Of a stretch of DNA of 64,000 bases, positions 13,305 to 24,446 are shown piece by piece. The translations under genes and the position numbers were made by a program. The DNA is taken from the NCBI RefSeq assembly GCF_045679555.1, contig NC_092090.1:29849702-29913701 (forward strand), given 5' to 3'. The notes under the pieces are model-generated. The model was not told the origin of the DNA. It searched no databases and saw only the letters and a program-made list of their open reading frames with translations. Numbering within the stretch: the stretch's first letter is position 1; each line of letters starts with the position of its first letter. This DNA is from Salvelinus alpinus. Lineage: Eukaryota > Chordata > Actinopteri > Salmoniformes > Salmonidae.

Positions 13305-13752
13305 CCGGGCCCAGTGGCAGCGACCAGAACCCTCGGCCCGCCGTACTTACACATGATGCCATGGATGTTCTGCTGCACTTGGGAAGAGGAGCGTCTGTCT
13401 GCTTGCCTACAATACTTTTTAAATAGCCCTTTATCAGTCCATAGGGACTCTATTGTAAATGTACTACTTTTTGCCCCTCCCTTTCCCACCCTTGCCCCTC
13501 CCCTTCCCACCCCAACACTGAGCAGTTACAAGTTTTGATGTACAGTTGTGCCTGCTTAGCTGAGCACTGTATTGCTTGTATGTTTTTGTGACGTTTGTTT
13601 TGGGTTTGTTTATTCTTTTCCCCTTTCGGGAACGTTTCCTTGGAGGGTATGTACAGTCTGTTTTCTCTGTATATATAAACTGGAACATTTATTTTATGAA
13701 ATGTAATGCAATTTTATTACTAGTGTGAATTAAAGATTCTTAAATGTTCTTA
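13305..13752 (+). other. lmo1: lmo1 3' UTR with polyadenylation signal
   Basis: Sequence after the stop is C/T rich, then AT rich. An ATTAAA hexamer lies at 13729-13734, followed within about 25 bases by a T/GT-rich element (gtgagttttttttgtttg). This predicts cleavage near 13750 and a UTR of about 450 nt. The exact end is inferred. Confidence 0.65.
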
Positions 13753-16167
13753 GTGAGTTTTTTTTGTTTGTATACCAAAACCAAAGTTGTTTGAGGAGGC
13801 TGTCCCATGTGTTGATATATCATTATCATCTATCAAACCACAGAGCTGTAAAAAGCCTTGCGAGGGGGAAAAAAATATTTTTGAAAAAGCAGTGGAGAAA
13901 AAAGGAAGTTTTATTACATTTTGCAAAGAGTGCTGATGGAATTAGAAATGCTGTTTCAAATGAACTAAATAAGATTTTATTTGGAATAAAATAATGACTT
14001 CTCCAGACTGTGTTGTTGTACTGAGCGTGCAGGTGTCATGAAAGAAGCAGTGTTTGGATGAGAACGCAGAGCGAGAGAGAGTCTGCACCCACTGAATCAT
14101 GCCTCGCTAATTGCCATCTGATTATGAGTGTGAATTGGCTGGGAAATGAAATGCACCAGCAAATAACAAATTAGATAAATGCTCATTGCATTTGAGTTTA
14201 TTCTAACTAGATGTGGAGCTGCAATAACCAATTTAGGTTGGTGGCACCGTCACTATTTATCTGAGGGGAGAAGGCAAGGAGCAAAACTCAAGACTTTGTT
14301 ATACATCTTATTATGAAATAGAATTGTATATACAATGTGGTATACTGGAATGATATAGTTTTATTAGTTAATACTGTATTAGCAAAAAAGATCACTTGAA
14401 ACTGTATCAGATAGAAAATAACCAAAAATTTGAGACATTGCATAGTTACATGTTACATTTATGAACCTCTTAAAGAACTTTGTTCCTTAATGTTTGAGAC
14501 CTAAAATAAGGAACTGTCCACTTTAAGGGAGAATTATGAGTATAAGCAAAGCTTGCCTTGAACATATGGGGTATTAAAAGAGAGCGGAGCATATTCAACA
14601 GATCTGAATAGCTTTTATGTACAAAGGCATTGCAATTAAGGGATTGCTACTTAGGTGACACAATCCTTTGTCGTACTACTTTTGATTTTCATCGGTTGGT
14701 GGTAATTCTTGTTTCTATGGGCTCAGAGCCACAGGAGACCTGCTTTGCAGCGTTTCTGCCATTTAAAGCAATTAGCTTCATTCATCCTGAGCAAAAATTG
14801 TGAGGAAACCAGTTGGGGTCTTTGAGCATATTGAAATTTCATTTAAGCATGTCTAACACCTTGGGTAAGAAAAAATATATAAAACAAACTTCTACGTTTC
14901 TCTAAATGGACCCTTTAATGTTACTTACCTCAAAAACTTTTAACAATGTTTTTCAAAAGTTAAAAGGATTAAAAGGACACAGGTAATTAAAGAGAACAAA
15001 CATCCGTCTTTCTTTTTTCTTGCTGTAAAGGCATGTATTAAAAACTCCCCAAATAAAATGCTATGTATTCATATATTTTTTGTAGACCTTATTCTAAATG
15101 TACAATGTTAAAAAATAGATTCCTTTTGAGTGTTCAAATCTGGCCCTCAGTCAGTCGCCTTGGATTACTGTGCCACAATGACATCACATGTTTTGATAGT
15201 GTCAGAGCTCTCAGCTCAGAGTGAACACCAGCCCTGTAATTAGTGGGACTTAACAAGTCTGGAACACGTTATAGCATATCGCCTCACTTTCTAGTTCCTA
15301 CCGTGACACCAGTACTGTACATACAGATGATATAAAACCTGTGCTCCCCAAACATTCACACAATCAAGTGTCATATAAACAAACGTGATACCTCAACACA
15401 AACCCAGAACTAAGACCCACTCTGCACACTGAGTCACAAGGCATAGAGTTGGGCCGTGTCTGGTCGGTGCAACACCCAAATGGAGCAATCAGTGTAATCA
15501 TAATAAAGGAGGTAAGGCTTTTAATGGCAGTAGTTAACATGCTGGAGGTTTTTACAGGTGCACACAGAGAGCACTGTGTGTTAGGGGTATACATGAAGGT
15601 GACTGTGGGCAAGCCAGCGTGTGACTGGAACTGTCTGTCAAGGTTATGGGAAAGACAGAGAACAATTGCCAAATGATCATAAACTTCTAATGTTTCTCCT
15701 CCACCTGCATAGCTGTGGCATTTCCAGCTGGACGTGGGGAACACATGTTAACTGAACTTTCCAGTTTCTGCAGGATGCACACAACTCCTATTCAGCACAC
15801 CCACGGTTTTCAATTTCCTCTCTGCTTATGCGACTGGCTGTACCTCAGATTCTGGGCAATGTGTGACATTCTGGAAGCACTTTATTCCAGCAGAAAGCAG
15901 ACCAGCGACATAATTTGTTAACAAATAAATTAAGTGTGCAATGTGCATTAATTAGAAGTTCATAAAAAATTCAGACTCACCGGCAGGTGTGCAAATAAAG
16001 GATTAGCAAGACATCAATTACAGCACATAAGAGTACCTTTTAATTGCAGCTCCTGGATTGATTTACAGAGGGAGACAATCAGGCTCCGTGCAAGACGGCT
16101 GATTGCTCTTTTTCTGGAAAAATAATGAGAAAAAGACCTCACCAGGTTACACTGTGTCCTCAGCTGC

Positions 16168-16368
<201 letters not shown>

Positions 16369-17025
16369 CACACACATTGCTGGTCTGCATTCCCATCTGC
16401 CTATGTTGGTGGAGAAGTTATTAAGCAAGTTGAGCAGTTATGACTCAAGTCTATGAATTAATTCTCCAGTTTCCCTCCACTGTGTTCCTGATTACTGCAT
16501 TATGGCATCTGCTTAATTAGCTGGGCTTGTGCACAGAGGGAGGTGGAGAAATGCCCTTCACTCCAGCTCAGTTAGTATACCTGCTTTCCTCACTCCATAT
16601 GATCTACAATACCTTCTCCTGTGTTACATTAGATCTCACTTTTACATTTTGCATACAGTAGTTTGTTCCATACATTCATCTATAAAGGATTTCTCTCACT
16701 CTATCCATAAACTAAGCCAAATGAACTGTCATTGTTAGGTTCCAAAATCCTCTCCATGACTATTTGAAAAGAGTTGGCTTTTCACTATGGTACGTTAGTC
16801 TAATATGATGCTCTTTGTCACAAGGTGTCTGTCTATCCCTCCCTATGTGTTAGGACAGGAGTGGCCTGGGCCTCTGTCTGTCTGCAGCTCATTCCCTGGG
16901 CCTGGACTATGTTCACCAAATGAGCTGCCTGCGACTGGCATCACCACCCCTTTGATGGGTCTCTCATTACAGACGTCAAAGCACAACTGATGGACCAACA
17001 TAGAAACACAGAGCCAGGAGACACG

Positions 17026-17088
17026 TGTGTGCGTGCGTGCGTGCGTGCGTGCGTACGTGCGTGCGTGCGTACGTGCGTGCGTGTGTGT
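17026..17088. repeat. GTGC/GTAC tetranucleotide microsatellite
   Basis: Repeating gtgcgtgcgtgc with gtac variants, flanked by tgtgtgt. Ordinary simple repeat. Confidence 0.9.
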
Positions 17089-18162
17089 CTCAGTGAGTCT
17101 GTTCCAGTCAAGAAGGATGTTGTGTAAGGGTATAACACTCAAATAGGACGTTTAACAAAATATTTATATAATAATGTATACACACTTTCATACAAAGCAA
17201 CTTACAGTCACGTATGTGTGGTCCAACTATGTTTCACGTACAGTCAGATAATTAAACCCCCTATGCTTACATTGCAAGCACCATGAATAACCAACCGAGC
17301 TAAAGAGTATATATATATTTTTTTCCTATTTGAATATGGCTAGAACTCATGTAAACTATAAAACCTCTGTTCATTAGGCCACACTAAAACAGCCAACCTT
17401 TATATACACTAATGATAGGTAGAGTCAAACAACTGAGTACTATGTACTGTAGTAGCATATACAGTGCCTTGCAAAAGTATTCATCCCCCTTGGGTTTTTC
17501 CTATTTTGTTGAATTACAACCTGTAATTGAAAAGGAAAAGTGAAATGAAAAAATAAACTTGTTTTAGAAAATTACAAAAACAAAAAACTGAAAGTGGTGC
17601 GTGCATATGTACCCCCTTTGCTATGAAGCCCCTAAATAAGATCTGGTGCAACCAATTACCTTCAGAAGTCAGATAATTAGTTAAAATAAAGTCCACCTGT
17701 GTGCAATCTAAGTGTCACATGATCTGTCACATTATCTCAGTATATATACACCTATTCTGAAAGGCCCCAGAGTATGCAACACCACCAAGCAAGTGGCACC
17801 CTGAAGACCAAGGAGCTCTCCAAACAGGTCAGGGACAAAGTTGTGGAGAAGTACAGATCAGGGTTCGGTTATAAAAAAAAATCTGAAACTTTGAACATTC
17901 CACGGAGCATCATTAAATCCATTATTAAAAAAGTTTAAGAATATGGCACCACAACAAACCTGCCAAGAGAGGGCTGCCCACCAAAACTCACAGACCTGGC
18001 AAGGAGGGCATTAATCAGAGGCAACAAAGAGAACAAAGATAACCCTGTAGGAGCTGCAAAGCTCCACAGCAGAGATTGGAGTATCTGTCCATAGGACCAC
18101 TTTAAGCCGTACACTCCACAGAGCTGGGCTTTACTGAAGAGTGGCCAGAAAAAAGCCATTGC

Positions 18163-19983
18163 TTAACTTCTTTGGGCTGCAGGGGCTGTATTGAGTAGCT
18201 TGGATGAAAGGTGCCCATTTCAAACGGCCTCGTACTCAATTCTTGCTCGTACAATATGCATATTATTATTACTATTGGATAGAAAACACTCTCTAGTTTC
18301 TAAAACCGTTTGAATTATATCTGTGAGTAAAACAGAACTCATTTTGCAGCAAACTTCCTGACAGGAAGTGGAAAATCTGAAATCGATGCTCTGTTCCAGG
18401 GCATCCCTATTCATTTGCTTGATATGTATTAGTATACATGCACTTCATACGCCTTCCACTAGATGTCAACAGGCAGTGAGAGAAGAAATGGAGTGTATAG
18501 CTTGATCTGAGGTCGAATAAGAGCTCTTGGCATGACGTGACACCAATTTCCTGTTTTCTGGAAGGCGCGAGAAGGAACCGGGGATTGCCTTCTGAAAAGC
18601 TGTCGTTATAGACGGCTACTATCTCCGGCTTTGATTTTATTTGATAAATGTGACAATATCATTGTAAAGTATGTTTTTTCAATATATTTTTATCATATTA
18701 TTGAAATTTTTTCGGGAGGTTAGGCGTGTTGCCTTCTCTGCGTTTGTTCAGGAAGGAGAGCTTCGCGCCACTTGGCTAGTGTGCTTGCTAATTCAAGAGG
18801 GAAAAATGCCATTCTAAAACCAAACAACGATTGTTCCCGACAAAGGATCCCTTGTACAACATTCTGATGGAAGATCATCAAAAGTAGGACCCATTTATGA
18901 TGTTATTTCATATATCTGTCGAACATGTGTACTATTAGTTTGCGCCCAGATTTTGGGCGCTCTCTCGCCATAACGTAAGCTGCATGTCGTAATGAAGTTA
19001 TTTTTAGAATTCTAACACGGCGATTGCATTAAGAACTAAGCTATCTTTAATTTGCTGTCCAACAAGTATTTTTTAGTAAAGTCTATGAATAGTTATTTGA
19101 TTAGAATAGGTGAGTGTCAAAAATATATCCGGACATTCTGGGAAAAAGATGCTAAGTTTTCCCAATGTATAACCACGATTTGTGCCGCTAAATATGCACA
19201 TTTTCGAACAAACCATATATGTATTGTGTAATATGATGTTATAGGACTGTCATCTGATGAAGTTTGAGAAGGTTAGTGAAAAAATTAATATCTTTTGCTG
19301 GTTTATTCGTTATCGCTACTGTTGGCTTGAATCAATGCGGTTGTGTGGTTGGCTATTGTAGTAAGCTAATATAATGCTATATTGTGTTTTCGCTGTAAAA
19401 CACTTAAAGAATCGAAAATATTGGCTGGATTCACAAGATGTTTGTCTTTCATTTGCTGTACACCATGTATTTTTCATAAATGTTTTATGATGAGTATTTA
19501 GTTATTTCAATTTGGTCTCTGTAATTGTTCTAGCTGCTTCGGTGCTATTTCCGATTGTAGCTGCAATGCAAAACTATGATTTATACCTCAAATATGCACA
19601 TTTTTCGAACAAAACATAGATTTATTGTATAACTTGTTATAAGACTGTCATCTGATGAAGTTGTTTCTTGGTTAGTTTGGTTGGTTCTTGGTTAGTTAGG
19701 TTGGTTTTGTGCAAGCTACCTGTGCTGTGAAAAATGTCTGTGCTTTTTTGTATTTGGTGGTGAGCTAACATAAATATGCGTGGTGTTTTCGCTGTAAAAC
19801 ATTTTCAAAATCGGACATGTTGGCTGGATTCACAAGATGTGTATCTTTCATTTGCTGTATTGGACTTGTTAATGTGTGAAAGTTAAATATTTCTAAAAAA
19901 TATCTTTTGAATTTCGCGCCCTGCACTTGGACGGGCTGTTGTCATAAGTGTACCGGCACCACCCTGCAGCCATAAGAAGTTAA
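18163..19983. mobile_element. TTAA-flanked non-autonomous element nested in the Tc1-like copy
   Basis: Begins TTAA-cttctttgggctgcaggg and ends ccctgcagccataagaag-TTAA, i.e. about 18 bp inverted ends flanked by TTAA on both sides, the target signature of piggyBac-type transposons. It splits the transposase sequence of the surrounding element exactly between gccattgc and aagaaaaaaa, whose join restores the order seen in related copies. No long open frame occurs, so it is non-autonomous. An internal segment is present twice about 400 bp apart. Assignment to piggyBac is inferred from TTAA alone. Confidence 0.75.
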
Positions 19984-20257
19984 AGAAAAAAATAAGCGAA
20001 CATGTTTGGTGTTCGCCAAAAGGCATGTGCAAGACTCCACAAACATATAGAAGAAGGAACTTGAGAGACTAAAATTTAGCTTTTTTGCCATCAAGGAAAA
20101 CGCTATGTCTAGCGCAAACCCAACACCTCTCATCACCCTGAGACCTCGCATCACCCTGAGACCACCATCCCAACAGTGTAGCATGGTGATGGTAGCATCA
20201 TGCTGTGGGGATGTTTTTCATCGGCAGGGACTGGGAAACTGGTTAAAATTGAAGGAA

Positions 20258-20500
20258 TGATGGATGGCGCTAAATACAGGGACATTTTTGAGGAAAAGCT
20301 GTTTGTCTTCCAAAGATGATTTGAGACTGGGACAGAGGTTCACCTTCCAGCAGGACAATGCCCCTAAGCATACTGCTAAAGCAACACTCGAGTGGTTTAA
20401 GGGGAAACTTTTAAATGTCTTGGAATGGCCTAGTCAAAGCCCAGACCTCAATCCAATTGAGAATCTGTGGTATGACTTAAAGGTTACTGACTTTGGGGGG
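20258..20500 (+). pseudogene. Tc1-like transposase C-terminal remnant
   Basis: Reads [20 protein letters not shown] and [12 protein letters not shown], diagnostic of the DD34E transposase catalytic core (second Asp and Glu). The remaining C-terminus present in the related copy near 60,300-60,480 is deleted here: after YDLK the sequence jumps to the 3' non-coding part. It belongs to the element at 17460-20676. Confidence 0.85.
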
Positions 20501-20682
20501 GTGAAAAGTTATGCACGCTCAAGTTTTCAGTTTTTTTGTCTTATTTCTTGTTTGTTTCACCCCCCCAAAAATTATGAATCTTCAAACCCACAAAAAAATC
20601 TATTTTAATTCCAGGTTGTAAGGCAACAAAATAGGAAAAATGCCAAGGAGGGTGAATACTTTCGCAAGCCACTGTATTAGAG

Positions 20683-21075
20683 CTAAGTCTGAAGTTTACG
20701 TACACTTACATTGGAGTCATTAAAACTCATTTTTCAACCACTCCACAAATTTCTTGTTGACAAACTATAGTTTTGGCAAGTCGGATAGGACATGTACTTT
20801 GACACAAGTAATTTTTCCCAATTTTTTTTACAGACAGATTATTTCCCTTATAACTCACTCACTGTATCACAATTCCAGTGGGTCAGAAGTTTACATACAC
20901 TAAGTTGACTGTGCCTTTAAACAGCTTGGAAAATTCCAGAAAAGTATGTCATGGCTTTAGAAGCTTATGATAGGCTATTTGACATAATTTGAGTCAATTG
21001 GAGGTGTACCTGTGGATGTATTTCAAGGCCTACCTTCAAACTCAGTGCCTCTTTGCTTGACATCATGGGAAAATC
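20683..21075 (+). mobile_element. Tc1-like transposon left arm (family C), truncated
   Basis: Sequence from aagtctgaagtttacgtaca through the start region of the transposase (catgggaaaatca) resembles the corresponding arm of the nearly complete element at 33151-34774 read in reverse. It breaks off just after the initiator codon, where gypsy-derived sequence begins. Confidence 0.8.
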
Positions 21076-22215
21076 AGCCTTGAGGTTCGTGTCTACAAAC
21101 CGGTACCACCAGTTCCGGCACCACGCACCAGGCCTACTGTGCGCCTCAGCAGGTCAGAGTCAGCCGTCTGCCCAGCGCTATCTGCGCTGCCCGTCTGCCC
21201 AGCGCCGTCTGAGCTGCCTGCCTGCCCAGCGTCATCTGAGCTGCCTGCCTGCCAAGCGCCATCTGAGCTGCCTGTCTGCCCAGCGCCGTCTGAGCTGCTC
21301 GTCTGCCCAGCGCCATCTGAGCTGCCTGCCTGCCCAGCGCCATCTGAGCTGCCTGCCTGCCCAGCGCCATCTGAGCCGTCCGTCTGCCCAGCGCCATCTG
21401 AGCCGCCCGTCTGTCCCGAGCCGTCAGAGCCGCCCGTCTGTCCCGAGCCGTCAGAGCCGCCCGTCTGTCCCGAGCCGTCAGAGCCGCCCGTCTGTCCCGA
21501 GCCGTTAGAGCCGTCCGTCAGTCAGGAGCCGCTAGAGCCGGCCGTCAGTCAGGAGCCGCCAGAGCCGCCGGCCAGTCAGGAGCTGCCAGAGCCGCCCGCC
21601 AGTCAGGAGCTGCCAGAGCCGCCCGCCAGTCAGGAGCTACCAGAGCCGCCCGCCAGTCAGGAGCTGCCAGAGCCGCCCGCCAGTCAGGAGCTGATAGATC
21701 CGCCTGCCAGTCAGGACCAACCAGAGTCGCCCTCCAGTCATGAGCTGCCCTCCAGTCATGAGCTGCCCTCCAGTCATGAGCTGCCCTCCAGTCATGAGCT
21801 GCCCTCCAGTCATGAGCTGCCCTCCAGTCATGAGCTGCCATTCAGTCCGGAGCTGCCATTCAGTCCGGAGCTGCCTTTCAGTCCAAAGCTGCCTCTCTGT
21901 CCTGAGCTACCTCTCTGTCTTAAGCTACCTCTCTGTCTTAAGCTACCTCTCTGTCATAAGCTACCTCTCTGTCATGAGCTGTCCCTCAGTCCGGAGGAGT
22001 TTCCTCAGTCTAGTGGGGACCTTTGTGAAGGTTCCTAGGCCAAGGTCGGCGGCGAGGGTCGCCACTCAAAGGACGCTGAGGAGGGGGACAAAGACAATGG
22101 TGGAGTGGGATCCTCGTCCAGCGCCGGAGCCGCCACCGCGGACAGATGCCCACCCAGACCCTCCCCTAGAGTTTTAGGTGGTGCGTTCTGAGTCCGCACC
22201 TCAGGAGGGGGGTAC
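21076..22215 (+). mobile_element. LTR retrotransposon 3' internal fragment with proline-rich repeat ORF
   Basis: An open frame of roughly 310 codons (in frame upstream of 21139, to the stop at 22036-22038) consists almost entirely of short repeats: first nine-residue units of the type SELPACPAP, then SEPPVCPEP, then LPEPPASQE, then six-residue SSHELP and ELPFSP units. It lies directly 5' of a purine-rich tract (aggaggggggta) and an LTR-like sequence. The position suggests the 3' end of a gypsy-type polyprotein or an additional ORF of a salmonid LTR element. No reverse transcriptase, protease or integrase motif is present, so it is a fragment. It should not be annotated as a host gene. Confidence 0.6.
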
Positions 22216-22613
22216 TGTCACGTTCTGACCATAGTTCTTGTGTGTTTTACTTGTTTTAGTGCTGGTCAGGACGTGAGCTGGGTGGGCATTCTATGTTGTG
22301 TGTCTAATTTGTCTGTTTCTATGTTTGGCCTAATATGGTTCTCAATCAGAGGCAGGTGTTTTATGTTGTCTCTGATTGGGAACCATATTTAGGTGGCTTG
22401 TTTTGTGTTGGGGGTTGTGGAAGGTTGTTTCCTGTCTTTGTGTTCGTTTCACCAGAGAGGACTGTTTCGGTTTGCCACGTTTGTTATTTTTGTATTTTGT
22501 AAGTGTTCACGTTATTCGTCTTGATTAAATCATGTTGAGCACAAACTACGCTGCGTCTTGGTCCGATCCCTGCTACACCTCTTCAGACGAAGAGGAGGAA
22601 GGCTGCCGTTACA
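22216..22613 (+). repeat. putative 3' LTR
   Basis: Starts TGTCACG just after a polypurine tract and ends CGTTACA, giving TG...CA termini. It contains attaaa (in cttgattaaatcatg) as a possible polyadenylation signal. Length 398 bp. No matching 5' LTR exists in the window, so the element is 5'-truncated or rearranged. Gypsy affiliation is from general resemblance. Confidence 0.6.
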
Positions 22614-22780
22614 CTTATATAAATAAGGTATTTCAAAAAAACTGTTTTCGCTTTGTCATTATGTAGTATTGTGTGTAGATTGATGAGGATTTTTTTATTT
22701 AATCCATTTTACAATAAGGCTGTAAGTTAACAAAATGTGGAAAAAGTCAATGGGTCTAAATTCTTTCCGAATGGACTGTA
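22614..22780 (+). mobile_element. Tc1-like transposon right arm (family B)
   Basis: Ends ...aagtcaatgggtctaaattctttccgaatggactg followed by TA. This is the reverse-complement counterpart of the left arm seen at 59579-59762, so it belongs to a different family from the left arm at 20683-21075. It abuts the LTR end. Confidence 0.7.
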
Positions 22781-23451
22781 TTGCAGTATCCTTGGCAAAC
22801 ATTATTCATGTTCTACATACAAACAGCCTGTGCCAAGAAATGCATATAAAACTGAAATAAATGGCTTCAGATGCGTAAACTCGCCCTGATAGAAGTTTAC
22901 TTATTCTGTGATCTCATTCTTAAATTAAACCAATTTGCCTAGAAATTGGTTTTAAGGTCTACATGAAGAGTTCTGTACATCAGCCCTGCCACACACACAC
23001 ACACACACACACACTTGACAAACACACACACATACACTTTCACAGTCACAGTGCCTCCCACCCTTCCCTCGCTGCAAATCATGTTTGACTTTGAAGTGCT
23101 AATTTTGGAAGTTTAGCCAATTTTTATTTGCTGCTTTGAAATGTATCCTCTAAGCTGCTTCACCAGCAATGAAATATACAGACCTTTACAATGAGGGATA
23201 AGTGACCAAAATGAGAAGCGCCTGGTTTTCTCCTCCACATTATATAACTGTGAATAATCTGCACATTGCATTTGCTCCTATGGCATTACTAAATTACTGA
23301 CTCAATTTATTTTCCCAAACATTATGCAGACACTCACTTCTTCCTCATTTGATAAGCTACCTTCCTCCAGAGCTCACTGCAGGAACTCTATGACGCTCAT
23401 GACAAACAAAATGATTTATATGTAAGAAATGTAAAGTACTAAACCTAGACT
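22781..23451. other. intergenic spacer with (CA)n
   Basis: No gene seen. A short (CA)n lies at 22989-23028. The rest is unique AT-rich sequence between two transposon remnants. Confidence 0.7.
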
Positions 23452-24446
23452 TACAGTACCAGTCAAAAGTTTGGACACACCTACTCATTCAAGGGTTTTT
23501 CTTTATTTTTACTATTTTCTACATTGTAGAATAATAGTGAAGACATTAAAACTATGAAATAACACATATGGAATCATGTAGTATCCAAAAAAGTGTTAAA
23601 TAAATCAAAATATATGTTATATTTGAGATTCTTCAAAGTAGCCACCCTTTGCCTTGATGAAAGCTTTGTACTTGGGCCAGACTTGCTTGGGCCAAGAAAT
23701 ACGAGCAATGGACATTAGACCGGTGGAAATCTGTACATTGGTCTGAGGAGTCCAAATTAGAGATTTTTGGTTCCAACTGCCATGTCTTTGTGAGACGCAG
23801 AGTAGGTGAAAGGATTATCTCAGCATGTGTGCTTCCCACCGTGAAAAATGGAGGAGGAGGTGTGATGGTGTGGGGGTGCTTTGCTGTTGACGCTGTCTGT
23901 GATTTATTTAGAATTCAAGGCGATACGCCATCCCATCTGGTTTGCGCTTCGTGGGACTATCATTTGTTTTTCAACAGGACAATGACCCAACACACATCCA
24001 GGCTGTGTAAGGGCTATTTGACCAAGAAGGGGAGTGATGGAGTGTTGCATCAGATGACCTGGCCTCCACAATCACCCGACCTCAACCCAATTGAGATGGT
24101 TTGGGATGAGTTGGACCACAGAGTGAAGAAAAAGCAGCCAACAAGTGTTCAGCATATGTGGGAACTCCTTCAAGACTGTTGGAAAATAATTCCAGGTGAA
24201 GCTGGTTGAGAGAATGCCAAGCGTGTGCAAAGCTGTCATCAAGGCAAAGGGTGGCTACTTTGAAGAATCTCAAATATAACATATATTTTGATTTATTTAA
24301 CACTTTTCTGGTTACTATATGATTCCATATGTTTTATTTCATAGTTTTGATGTCTTCACTATTATTCTACAATGTTGAAAATAGTAAAAATAAAGAAAAA
24401 CCCTTGAATGAGTAGGTGGGTCCAAACTTTTGACTGGTACTGTGTA
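23452..24446 (+). mobile_element. Tc1-like transposon (family D), degenerate and internally deleted
   Basis: Inverted ends: cagtaccagtcaaaagtttg from 23454 and its complement up to 24442, matching over about 70 bp or more. The middle keeps a transposase C-terminal half (23790-24209) with GGGGVMVWGCFAV, MTQHTSRLCKGYL and [20 protein letters not shown]. The catalytic second Asp region is degraded (N-R-T-M-T-Q instead of QDNDP) and the N-terminal half is missing. The total of about 1.0 kb against 1.6 kb for intact relatives confirms deletion. Confidence 0.9.
23790..24209 (+). pseudogene. Tc1-like transposase fragment
   Basis: 139-codon open stretch with the DDE third residue in [15 protein letters not shown]. 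The N-terminal HTH domain is absent and the second catalytic Asp is not preserved, so it is inactive. It lies within the inverted repeats of 23452-24446. Confidence 0.85.

Larger units (their letters stand above)
17460..20676 (+). mobile_element. Tc1-like transposon (family A), inactive, interrupted by a second element
   Basis: Matched terminal inverted repeats: the left end (from 17462, cagtgccttgcaaaagtatt) and the right end (to 20674) are reverse complements over about 50 bp with a few mismatches. Both are flanked by TA, the Tc1/mariner target duplication. Without the 1.8 kb insertion at 18163-19983 the element is about 1.4 kb. Transposase remnants lie on both sides; the C-terminal part shows [10 protein letters not shown] and [12 protein letters not shown], holding the last two acids of the DDE triad. 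The N-terminal part has many stops, so no functional transposase is made. Confidence 0.9.

Noticed and set aside
21146-21841. Minus-strand repeat frames (ALGRQAAQM and DWRAAH units)
   Set aside because: Antisense shadows of the proline-rich repeat frame of the LTR element.
21139-22038. 299-codon frame as a host proline-rich protein gene
   Set aside because: It lies immediately 5' of a polypurine tract and LTR and between transposon arms, so it is retroelement-derived.
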